Shown here: positions 18,901 through 26,000 of the stretch, in pieces | Numbering within the stretch: position 1 is the first letter of the stretch | How the letters are laid out: every line of letters begins with the position of its first letter | Source: UBA1941 sp046329555 | GTDB taxonomy: Bacteria > Bacteroidota > Bacteroidia > Chitinophagales > LD1 | Assembly (NCBI GenBank): GCA_046329555.1 | Contig: JAXLUK010000001.1 | Span: 1,116,001 to 1,180,000 of the forward strand | Reading direction: 5' to 3' | DNA: 64,000 bases | Position numbers and translations under genes: made by a program | The notes under the pieces: generated by a model | Seen by the model: only the letters and a program-made list of their open reading frames with translations | The model's database searches: none | What the model was told of the DNA's origin: nothing

Positions 18901-19452
18901 AGTCAGTGTTACCTGATTTACAAAAGCACCATCATAGTATAAAGAAGCCGTGCTGCCGGAACGTGTGTAAGCAATAAAGTGCCAAACGTTGGCATCACAA
19001 GCTGCTGTTCCGAAGGTATTGGTACCACTGCCATTGCTCAATCCGTAATTGGTTCCATTGGTCACAATCATGGCCGTGCCTTGTGAGCCCGCACCTACTG
19101 CCGCCCAGGGTCCGCCCAAAGCAGCCGTGCGCTTCACCCAACCGCAAAACGAAAGATCACCACTTACTGCCGAGCTTAAGATTAATCTGAAATAATAATC
19201 GGATGTTCCCGCCGCAAACGAGGTAGTACCAAACCGGTCGGTACCGAAACTGCCGTTTCCTGAAGTGGAAACGCTAAGCGTAGATCCGGTTACGCTGTTC
19301 GTGTAGTTGTTATCAAATTTCCATTGTCCCAATAGTCCATTGCTGACATCGCATTGGGCACTGAGCCCTTTTGGAGCAAAATTCAGTGCGAGTAAAACCA
19401 GCCCTATCAAATGCCATAACCTGATGCGCTGGTGTTGGGTAATTGTTTTCAT
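12949..19452 (-). CDS. giant LamG/Ig-like repeat protein with T9SS type A sorting domain
   Basis: This is a predicted cell-surface or secreted adhesin of 2167 residues. I start at the ATG at 19452 (MKTITQHQRIRLWHLIGLVLLALN), which begins a signal peptide ending near LSAQ; the frame is open 15 codons further up without conserved content. Four LamG/concanavalin-like modules can be seen, each opening with a W-x-F-D/N pattern (GQWKFDNNY, NYWPFDSSL, HYWKFNNGL; the second is less typical) and closing with DDFRVY, DEIRIY or DEIKIY. They alternate with Ig-like modules (YQWKKNGxxIxGA ... AGxYxC). Four 73-residue PKD-like repeats and four 50-residue Cys-containing repeats follow. It ends in a T9SS type A domain (VYPNPATDILTIS ... 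PSGIYQLDV ... VVKP). LamG modules commonly bind glycans, but no ligand is known here. Confidence 0.88.
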   Translation of the reverse strand: MKTITQHQRIRLWHLIGLVLLALNFAPKGLSAQCDVSNGLLGQWKFDNNYTNSVTGSTLSVSTSGNGSFGTDRFGTTSFAAGTSDYYFRLILSSAVSGDLSFCGWVKRTAALGGPWAAVGAGSQGTAMIVTNGTNYGLSNGSGTNTFGTAACDANVWHFIAYTRSGSTASLYYDGAFVNQVTLTTVHNLSMLSGNSVSPNNPNTIPGLYDDFRVYSRTLSAAEVLAIYNATNSSASSVMPPQVTTEPTGANFCPNAGVSKTFSPVFFGSNLSYRWQKNGADIPSATASTYTINNMSGADAGTYRVIATNACGSDTSVGAVLTALSTTSLPNPMIYIPVIPSIGNGYLNFSDFSGNNLNANFMSYLQTDADVNGTSDNAVVLNSTTQYGEIPHQNLMNVTNQITVSCWFKASNIASPQRLIDKYSASGSYLLDIYQSRVRFLVAGGSHSPALTLQSNTWYHVAATYDGVNVKVYINGTLYYTNPQSGNILNNINPIRLGIDQSGGNNLVGRLDEIRIYNSVLNDIQIQGLYDGPRLAGAPQSVDVCSGGTVSLAASASGSGTTYQWKLNGVDVSGATSPSYNDNNVLAADTGWYSLQLSRNCYQQTIPLAHINFPNGTDISNMANYWPFDSSLTTVVGSANLASTAYGFSADRFGLNGNALNLTSTFPQLIVSPNLPTGNQTFSFWFNSNGAVSPSRALLHSAPNNTSVLWVNAAGAVGIGYSATPFIIAHGQWYHIVLKFNAASGLGTLYINGSEIFTAQIPNGAIYLSHIGCNNSGSYANAKFDDFRVYNYLLNQHEIFTLANTSGFSSNIASVTACPGSPVTFTATTVGSVSYQWKKDGSAIIGANGATYTINSVALTHAGNYTCVITDLCTGVTTTSNTAVLTVPGNASITTQPAVSNATPTCGSSISFSITATNASAYQWRKDGNAIPGATNATYVIPAVGISTSGSYDCLVTGCNGSITSNAVVVTVGNASISKPLMHYWKFNNGLTDIVGNNNLTAVGANSFGADRFATASNAVSIAASASTLTLATPVVKDTITISVWYKHTVTTGIKTILGDTASRWGDMLTINGNTIVWSKPGTGWQSTGITLTAGNWYHIVITKQMQSMQFFLNGALAFTAPTASLVPYMMSGTGNWGTQLNRIGNTAPPYNSQPAQGAIDEIKIYNGILTATEIAALYSEAEIYNVSGFSGTCIGSTATATVSAGSLPTTVYQWKKNGVNVNGATSATLTLNNVQAGDAGTYTCAVSSSQGCLVSTSSSLILSPGAGNVSISSQPQSISKCVGQTATFSIATTGATVTYQWKKNGVAINGATGNAYTTAAVAATDSGAVFTCDVIGGSCGTISSGSAILQVNTPASIAISPATAVVCAGSAITLTASGASTYSWSNNGGSNAAAVYTPSGNTSYTVTATDANNCTASLTKTVTVNPLPTPAILPASPTVCLGGTSTLTASGGASYSWSNGGGSAAAASFTPSGTTTYTVTATLNNCTATASRQITVNNLPVASILPATAVNVCAGGTTNLTASGGTSYTWSNGAGSSATISVTPSNSTTYQVTVTDANNCSATASKLVNVWLLPTPTMSPASATICSGASQQFTAGGGVSYAWSNNGGANASATFAPTVNSNYTVTVTNANNCTATASASLNVNAATAINGQPQTQSTCTGASVSFSVNAVGTNLVYQWKKGASNINGATSSTYTIPSVVAGDAGSYSVVVSGSCGSVTSNAAVLSVTGSLQISTNPQAVNACAGSHAFLAVVANGANVVYNWKKNGNVIQNTNNDTLYFNGLTAADAGNYICEITSGCGNATSQPAAVSIKLPTTSVLNQSVCFGRTFNFNSQVLAQSGTFKDTLINASGCDSIITLNLTVLPQIVTQQLQVLCQGHSLVFNGQQITQAGIYRDTFSAVSGCDSIVVLQVQSAQPTIGSITQTACGQFVFNGQTLTTSGTYLDTIFNIAGCDSVITLQLTITQPSAATISDTICAGASYLFGTQQLTAPGAYQRTIGNAAGCDSVITLQLVVRPALSPTIQQAGYDLSTQNFAAYQWQFNGADLNGATGQGVAASASGWYSVRVTDDYGCSATSQPVEVNQVGIGTITKVQLQVYPNPATDILTISTNTTVPLQCRLFDANGKLIASESFKQTIALPMANRPSGIYQLDVMQDAGHVNHYQVVKP
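13395..14015 (-). repeat. four tandem ~50-codon repeats (GCDSI-type) in the giant protein
   Basis: These are in-frame protein repeats. Each unit carries the pattern C-x-G-x4-F followed by G-x-[YF]-x-D/R-T and ends in GCDS[IV][IV]xLxL. Units begin near QSVCFGRTFNF, VLCQGHSLVF, TACGQFVF and DTICAGASYLF. They lie directly before the sorting domain and may act as a stalk. Confidence 0.75.
14515..15390 (-). repeat. four tandem ~73-codon PKD-like repeats in the giant protein
   Basis: Four consecutive units share I-x-P-A-x-x-x-V/I-C-x-G, then TASGGxSYxWSN, a TPSxxxxYxVT segment and an NNCxATAS tail. The period is about 219 bases. Units differ enough that slippage is not recent. Confidence 0.75.
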
Positions 19453-19507
19453 GTTGCAATAATTTATACTGCAAACATGGACTGATACCAGTGTCAAAAT
19501 CCATTGG

Positions 19508-19541
19508 CTTCACGAACGGTAGGTTTCACTTCACGAATGGT
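19508..19541 (-). promoter_or_regulatory. pair of direct repeats resembling LytTR-type regulator boxes
   Basis: Read on the minus strand, ACCATTCGTGAAG (19541-19529) is followed exactly 21 bp later by ACCGTTCGTGAAG (19520-19508); 12 of 13 bases are the same. The core [AC]CGTTCGT resembles the AlgR-type LytTR box, and a 21-bp period puts both boxes on one face of the helix. A TTTTGACA motif follows 8 bases further on, between these boxes and the start at 19452. Binding by a LytTR regulator is an inference. Confidence 0.55.
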
Positions 19542-19555
19542 GAATTTACGATTGG

Positions 19556-20632
19556 TCAGAACAACTTGAGTTGCTGGTCGCGGTACGTTTCATACAGTGC
19601 CGTATTCAAAACAACAGGTTGCCGATTAGGGAAAAAACGATGCATCGCCAAAGCGTGCTGTCGACGAAATAGCTCTGCCCATTCCCCTTCACCCTTCATC
19701 CGCCTGCCCCATTCGGTATCATTCAATTTGCCGTGATGCAATGATTTAATTCGGTTCAGAATTTTGTTGCCGCGTTCAGGGAAATGATGCCGGATCCAAT
19801 CTTCAAAAATTGCCGCCAACTGACCATTTAACCGCACCACAATATAGTTGACACCTAGCGCGCCCTGATCTTTCACCGCACGGCAAACATCAAAAAGCTC
19901 ATGATCGTTCAACCCGGGTATTACCGGAGCAAAATTGACCGTTACCGGTATGCCCGCATCTGTTAGCGATCGCACCGTACGCAATACCTGACGCACCGAA
20001 GCGGTTCGCGGTTCCAGTAATCGTTTCATCGATTCATCTAACGTGGTTAAACTAAGGGTAACGGCCACCAATCGATCTGCAGCCAGTTTTTTAAGAATGT
20101 CGACATCTCGCTCTATCAGAACATTTTTGGTGATGATACCAACAGGATGCCGGAAGTGAAAAAAAACTTCCAATAATTTCCGGGTAATACCAAATGTGCG
20201 CTCGGCTGGCTGGTAGCAATCTGTATTTCCTGATAACAATATCATTTCTGCCCGATGCTTTTTTTGTTGCAGAAACTGGCGCAATAAATCCGGCGCATTT
20301 TTTTTAATCAAAATTTGCTGTTCAAAATCTGCGCCAGCGCTGTATCCCCAGTATTCATGCGAGTTTCGCGCATAACAATACACACAGCCATGCTCACAAC
20401 CTTGATATGGATTCAGGCTGTACGCCATGCCCAAATCCGGAGAATCAATGCGATTGACGATCGTTTTTGGATGAACTTCAATAAACTTCGTTTTCGGATT
20501 GTGATGAACCAATGCCTCCCGTTCTTCCTGCGTGGCTAAATCATCCAGGTACATCAACCGCTCATGCTGCAGAAACCGATTGTGCGGATTAATTTGCGCC
20601 CCCCTTCCCCGGATAGCCGATTTTTCCTTCAT
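19556..20632 (-). CDS. radical SAM protein (PA0069/SplB-like family)
   Basis: This is a 358-residue radical SAM enzyme. The 4Fe-4S cluster motif is CEHGCVYCYAR (near 78-88), in the C-x3-C-x2-C form and preceded by SLNPYQG, typical of the PA0069/Rv2578c family related to spore photoproduct lyase. Other motifs are MILLSGNTDCYQPAE, ITKNVLIERD and VNFAPVIPGLNDHE, which belong to the TIM-barrel SAM site. The true function of this family is not established; a DNA-related role is often guessed from its likeness to SplB. It lies downstream of the FadL-like gene, 47 bases away, with a perfect hairpin just before its start codon. Confidence 0.85.
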   Translation of the reverse strand: MKEKSAIRGRGAQINPHNRFLQHERLMYLDDLATQEEREALVHHNPKTKFIEVHPKTIVNRIDSPDLGMAYSLNPYQGCEHGCVYCYARNSHEYWGYSAGADFEQQILIKKNAPDLLRQFLQQKKHRAEMILLSGNTDCYQPAERTFGITRKLLEVFFHFRHPVGIITKNVLIERDVDILKKLAADRLVAVTLSLTTLDESMKRLLEPRTASVRQVLRTVRSLTDAGIPVTVNFAPVIPGLNDHELFDVCRAVKDQGALGVNYIVVRLNGQLAAIFEDWIRHHFPERGNKILNRIKSLHHGKLNDTEWGRRMKGEGEWAELFRRQHALAMHRFFPNRQPVVLNTALYETYRDQQLKLF

Positions 20633-20635
20633 CCT

Positions 20636-20660
20636 ATAAAGCTAAAATATTTAGCTTTAT
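20636..20660. other. perfect AT-rich inverted repeat before the radical SAM start
   Basis: ATAAAGCTAA and TTAGCTTTAT form a perfect 10-bp stem with a five-base loop. It ends four bases before the start codon of the radical SAM gene. There is no T-run on the minus strand, so it is not a standard terminator. It could be an operator or an mRNA structure covering the ribosome entry site. Confidence 0.5.
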
Positions 20661-20679
20661 GTTGCTAATTTTTTCAGCA

Positions 20680-22167
20680 TTACCAATCCAGCACCTTTTC
20701 ATCGCTGCGTTCACTGCTGCGGGTATTCCCTCTGAAATAATAAGTATAGCCAATCACCAATCCAATGTTATTCACATAGGTTTTCATGCCTTCAGTTGGT
20801 GTGCCGCGCAGCCATAAATCCTGTTGTGGCGACACAAAATTGGTGACGCCGTGGCGGTCAGCAGCCAATCCAAAAGCATAAGTGAAGCCGATGGAAATAT
20901 CATTCGAACCGCGGTTGTAGGCAGCACCTAAAGCAAAATGCATCAGATGCCAGTAACTGGGTTGTAACGAATTCAATCCCGATGAAACGGGGAAAAAATT
21001 CATCCGGTTATTGAAATCCGTATGAAAGCCGGTAAGCAACTTGATCTTATTTCTAATGCGATAAGTAAAGCCCAGCGCAACATTAAAAACCGGACGGGTT
21101 CCTGATCGGATTAACATGAAATTTTTCACGGGTTGTCCGCCATAAGCATCTACAGGTCGCACTGCGGCCACATCAGCGCCGCGTACTACATCATAACTGG
21201 GAATACCTAAAAAATATTCTGCAGAAAAATCAACCTTCAGGTCATTGAAATTGTACGTAGCGCCTAACGCAAAGCTGGGAACTGTTTTATACTGTGCCTT
21301 TAAATTTTTCTGTTCATCAGAAACCAAAAAGGAAGGATACCGGAAGATGGCATGCGTATCAGTAGCATAGATATTCAGATTGTAACCTTCAATGGTGCGA
21401 AACAAACTGCCTCGTCCCCAGATGGTAGCCGAAGGAAGGGTAACGGCTAATCCTACCCGAACCCGCTTAAAATCTAAACCAATTCCCAGTTTAAAAACCG
21501 CGCTCACATGGTCAAGACGAAATGAAGTGATATCGTTGGATGCTGCGGTGTAGGGCGTAATCTTACTGGTATCTACCTGCAAGGCATCTGCATTCGTTTC
21601 TAATGCTGTTCTGTATTCCAAATTGAGATAACTACCAAACATCGAACCACCAACTGAAACCACATCGTTGATGCGATAACCAAAACCAAGACCGAACCAC
21701 GTCTCTATCGCATTCATATCGTATTCCAGTCGTGCTTTGTACAGCTCATCTCCTGGCGCGCCAGGAATAACATCGTAGCGTGTTTCGTGAGAAATGTTGT
21801 AGCGCACACTGGAGCGATTGCGGATAAAGGTGCCATAATAGATTTTCAACTTCGGAACCTTCTTCACTACAAAAGAACCTCCAATAAATTGCGGATAGAA
21901 CAATATTCTTGTAGAACGCGCATCCAATCCCGAACCAGCCACATTTCTCAGATTCACCATGTTTAGTTCATACAAGTTCGCACTGACACTAATTTTGGGA
22001 TTTTCAATAAACCCCATCAAACCGGGATTGTAATACATGGCGGTATTATCCCGGCAACTGGCAATAACAGCACCGCCCGTAAGAGTGGCCGTTGCGCCAA
22101 ACTGCTGCGCCCAATAATGATTCTGGGCTTGCAGCGGCACACAAAAAACAAGAAGCAACAAGCGCAT
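20680..22167 (-). CDS. FadL/OmpP1-like outer membrane protein
   Basis: This is a predicted outer-membrane beta-barrel of about 495 residues. I take the start at 22167 (MRLLLLVFCVPLQAQ) because it begins the signal peptide; the upstream frame to 22212 adds 15 residues. The N-terminal segment GGAVIASCRDNTAMYYNPG resembles the hatch region of FadL/OmpP1 proteins, where NPAGL-like motifs occur. Many amphipathic strands end in aromatic residues (GLGFGYRINDVVSVGGSMFG, NVALGFTYRIRNKIKLLTGF, VIGYTYYFRG). Such proteins take up hydrophobic compounds in relatives, but the substrate is unknown. It follows pcm closely, so the two are probably co-transcribed. Confidence 0.7.
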   Translation of the reverse strand: MRLLLLVFCVPLQAQNHYWAQQFGATATLTGGAVIASCRDNTAMYYNPGLMGFIENPKISVSANLYELNMVNLRNVAGSGLDARSTRILFYPQFIGGSFVVKKVPKLKIYYGTFIRNRSSVRYNISHETRYDVIPGAPGDELYKARLEYDMNAIETWFGLGFGYRINDVVSVGGSMFGSYLNLEYRTALETNADALQVDTSKITPYTAASNDITSFRLDHVSAVFKLGIGLDFKRVRVGLAVTLPSATIWGRGSLFRTIEGYNLNIYATDTHAIFRYPSFLVSDEQKNLKAQYKTVPSFALGATYNFNDLKVDFSAEYFLGIPSYDVVRGADVAAVRPVDAYGGQPVKNFMLIRSGTRPVFNVALGFTYRIRNKIKLLTGFHTDFNNRMNFFPVSSGLNSLQPSYWHLMHFALGAAYNRGSNDISIGFTYAFGLAADRHGVTNFVSPQQDLWLRGTPTEGMKTYVNNIGLVIGYTYYFRGNTRSSERSDEKVLDW

Positions 22168-22216
22168 CGCCGCTTGGCAATGCCTCAACTTAATATGTGA
22201 ACGCAGTGGCAAAAAG

Positions 22217-22909
22217 TTAAAATACCTTTCCTTTCAGCATGGGCACAAAGGCTGCTTCCGAAAACACTTCTTCTGCAAACGAACGGTCATCAGTTCTCGT
22301 AAGCCGCAACATTTGCGTTTTATCACCCCGCTGTAATGGAATCACCATTTGCCCGCCCAGCATGAGCTGCGCCAATAACTTTTGGGGCAACTCCGGCGCT
22401 GCAGCGGTAATAATAATTTTATCGAATGGGGCGAAAGTTGGCAATCCTTCAAAGCCATCGCCAAAAATCATCTTCACCCCTTGATAACCTAGTGCATCCA
22501 ATAATTCACGTGTGCGCTTGTACAACTTCCGTTGGCGTTCAATAGAAAAAACCTTAACCCCCATCTCGGCAAGCACAGCAGCCTGATAACCGCTACCCGT
22601 GCCAATTTCCAGCACCTTATCACCTGGCGCTAATTCCAGTAATTCGGTTTGAAAAGCTACAGTAAATGGCTGCGAGATAGTTTGCCCTTCACCAATAGGA
22701 AAGGCGATATCCTCATACGCCTTAACATCAAAAATAGAATCTGCCCCAAGAAACAAATGCCGTGGAATTTTCCCAATCGCTTCCAACACCCGCACATCAG
22801 AAATACCGCGACCCCTGAGCAGCTTCACCAAATCCTTACGCAGCCCTTTATGCCGGTAAGTATCTTCTAGCCTTATTTTTTCAGCACCCTTCAAATCGTC
22901 GGTACGCAT
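22217..22909 (-). CDS. pcm: protein-L-isoaspartate O-methyltransferase
   Basis: This repair enzyme methylates isoaspartyl residues in aged proteins, using SAM. The 230-residue product has the conserved IPRHLFL segment near residue 50 and the family signature GEGQTISQPFTVAFQTELL (near 73-91). Motif I is VLEIGTGSGYQAAVLAEMG, and FDKIIITAAAPELPQKLL is motif II/III. The N-terminal helix DTYRHKGLRKDLVKLLRGRGI is usual for the family. It is divergent from the type B adhesin gene at 23051, with a 141-base region between them. Confidence 0.95.
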   Translation of the reverse strand: MRTDDLKGAEKIRLEDTYRHKGLRKDLVKLLRGRGISDVRVLEAIGKIPRHLFLGADSIFDVKAYEDIAFPIGEGQTISQPFTVAFQTELLELAPGDKVLEIGTGSGYQAAVLAEMGVKVFSIERQRKLYKRTRELLDALGYQGVKMIFGDGFEGLPTFAPFDKIIITAAAPELPQKLLAQLMLGGQMVIPLQRGDKTQMLRLTRTDDRSFAEEVFSEAAFVPMLKGKVF

Positions 22910-22931
22910 GCTTCAAATATCGCTTTTCCCC

Positions 22932-22953
22932 ATTGCATCTAACCTGATGCAAT
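22932..22953. promoter_or_regulatory. 8-bp inverted repeat with 6-bp spacer in a divergent promoter region
   Basis: ATTGCATC, six bases (TAACCT), then GATGCAAT is a perfect dyad of 22 bp. It lies between the divergent pcm and type B adhesin genes, 23 bases from the pcm start. The symmetry suits a dimeric regulator. No known box is recognised. Confidence 0.4.
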
Positions 22954-23025
22954 TCACATTGCAGCCGAGGGCATGTTTTTTTTCTAGACATGCAACGATT
23001 ACCCATTATTCCATTTCTAATTCCG

Positions 23026-23033
23026 TATCTTTC
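23026..23033 (+). promoter_or_regulatory. possible -7 promoter element for the choice-of-anchor L gene
   Basis: TATCTTTC differs from the consensus TAnnTTTG at one base and lies 17 bases before the start codon. A -33 TTG is not apparent, so this is tentative. Confidence 0.35.
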
Positions 23034-23050
23034 CTACGAAATCCCTTGTA

Positions 23051-26000
23051 ATGAAACAGTTTTTATGCGCTGCAGCCTTGTTTACTACACTTACTTGTAC
23101 AGCACAACTTTCATTCGACACCAGCGCTACCGCCCTGCAACTGGCGCGCTATCTGGCCGGTTCAGGAATTTTAGTCCGGAATGCCGTTCTGCGTTGCGAC
23201 AGTAATGCCCACGCTAAATTTAACGGAGGCGCCGGGGTGGGTTTGGGTATTCAGGATGGCGTGGTCTTGTCTTCCGGGCATGTGCTCGATATCAATATCC
23301 CTGCCGATGGAAACGGCAATATCAACAGCCAGCCTGTTTCATCGTTTACCAGCGATACGCTGTTTGCAGATCCCAATTTATCGGCAGCGGCAAATAATGA
23401 TGTTTTCGATGCCTGCATATTGGAATTTGATATGGATGTGGATGGCGACTCCCTCAAATTTAATTATGTGTTTGGCTCTGAAGAATACCCTGAATATGTA
23501 TGCGCCACAGTAAACGATATTTTCGCGTTTTTCTTAAGCGGTCCGCGACCCGGTGGCGGCAATTACAACAATGTCAATATTGCCAAAATTCCGGGTACCA
23601 ACCTTCCGGTTTCTATTAATTCATTAAATCCGGGCGTGCCCGGAACCAGCGCTGCCGGCACTTGTAACGGGCCCGGCGAGTCGCTGGCCTATAGCTCATT
23701 ATACATAGATAATTCGGGTAACAATGATCTGGCCTACGATGGGATAACCAAAAAACTGCGCGCTATAGCACCTACCATTCCCTGTACAACATATCACCTC
23801 AAAATTGCAGTGGGCGATGTAGGCGATCATGTTTTTGACTCAGGTGTTTTTCTGGAAGCAGGCTCTATCAGCAGTACCAACCTTACGCTTACCGCCGGGA
23901 TTGATAACACCTATGGGTTTGTGAACGCCGTGGAAGGATGCAATCGCAGTGGATTTTCCATCAAACTGGAACGACCGCTCACTAAAGATTTCACGGTTCA
24001 TTACGTGATTGCCGGAACAGCAACCTTCGCCACCGACTTTACAGCAGTGCCTGATTCCATAACGATATCTGCTGGCGACACCACCGGCTCCATCGTCATT
24101 CAACCGCTGGTTGACAACCTCACAGAACCAAACGAATCAGTTATTATTTACCTGTTGAGCTCCTGCTCAGGAACGCCGTACGATAGTTCCATTATCTACA
24201 TTCAGGATTCCGTAATAGCTGTGGCTGTTTCGCCAGACGACACCATCTGCCGCGGTGAAAGCACAGTACTGGTAGCACAGGGCGCTAACCGTTTTACCTG
24301 GTCGCCCTTCATCGCATTGTCTAACGACACCTTGCCGCAAATTACCGCATCACCCCTTAGTACCACCAAATACTACGTACGCGCCGACGTTGGCCTTTGC
24401 TACGATATCGATTCCGTTACCATAACCGTAACCGATGCCCTTTTCGCCATAGATGCTGGCCCCAATGACACCATCTGCCTCAATGAAGCGAAAAACATCA
24501 ACCTGCAGATTACGGGCAATCAACAACCTTATCAAATTTTATGGACGGGCATTGGCCTGAATGATACCACCTCCGCCGCTGTGGTTGCTCAACCTCGTGT
24601 TTCTACAACTTATCAAGTTACCGTCATCGGCCAGAACCATTGCGTACTGCGCGATTCCATTAGATTGGTGATAAACGGAGAAGGCCCCGTTGTAACCATC
24701 ACCGCCGATAAAAATCAAGTGTGCTTTGGCGATAGCATTCATTTGCAAGCACAAATTTTCCCGTTTTCATGCGGACTTGCACCAAACGATTGTTCAGGAT
24801 TAATTACACAATCGCAAGTTGGCGATAGTACCATCACCTTCGGTTATTCGCCTTTCTCTTCTTCGTATAATGGCGAACGCATCCAATTGCTATTCCGCGC
24901 CAATGAATTACTGGCTGCAGGCGTAGTAGCCGGTACAATTACTGACGTCAGCTTTGATGTAGTAACCAATGGCAGCCAGGGCGCTAACTACAACGGCTTT
25001 ACCATGAAGATGGGCTGTACCGATGTGGATGAACTAAAAAACACCTTCCTCACTGGCCTAACAGAGGTTACCACCCCAGCGCCCTATAATGTTTTGGGTA
25101 CCGGTATTTTCCCGGTAACACTCAACCACCAATATAACTGGGATGGTCATTCTAATCTCGTCATTGAAATGTGCTGGGATAACGGTAACACATCAACTGC
25201 AACCAACGACCGCGTAAACAGCACGCCTACTTCCTATAACTCCGTGCTCATGGATGAAAAATTCAGCGCTACCGGACAAGGTTGTAATCTCAATTTTCCT
25301 TTTGCAGATAATTACCGGCCAAATGTGATTTTTACGTATTGCGCTGCGCCGCCTAAAACCTATCAAACGGCGTGGTCGCCACTCGATGGCATCGCTCAAC
25401 CCGATTCTATACATACCGCTGTCATCCTAACACACAATCAAACCTACCTGCTCAATGTTTCCGACAGCCTGTGCACCGGTACTGGCCAAATTTATCTGGA
25501 AGAAAGTCGATTCCATGTAGAGGCAGTTACAGATACCACCATCTGCGCTGGTAATTCGGTGCAACTCCAGGCACTGCTCACCGGCGATGCTCCGGTAGTG
25601 CCGGTTTCCTGCGGAACAACCTCAATCACCTGTAGCAGCGATCCAGTAAAACTCACCGTCGATTCCGGCAGCAACTCCTTATTCTTTAACCCTTTCGAAA
25701 CATTTGCAGAAGATAGTCGCTCGCAACTGCTCTACCTGCAGTCAGAATTAGTAGCCGCAGGAATGCAAGCGGGAAAAATATCATCAGTCGGCTTCAAAGC
25801 TGTAGTCCAATCACCGCCTTCCATCAATTACCATAATGTACATGTGAAAATAGCCTGCACCGCGGCAACCGTATTAGACGAAACCGTGGGTTGGCTGCCT
25901 GCCCAATTAGTGGCCACTTACGATAGCGTAGTGATTAAAAATGGCTGGAACGATTTTCAATTTCAAACACCATACAACTGGAATGGAAGCAGCAACCTGG

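Noticed and set aside
19545..19556. A third LytTR-like box, TTTACGATTGGT on the plus strand
   Set aside because: Its spacing from the next box is 15 bp, out of phase, and it matches less well.
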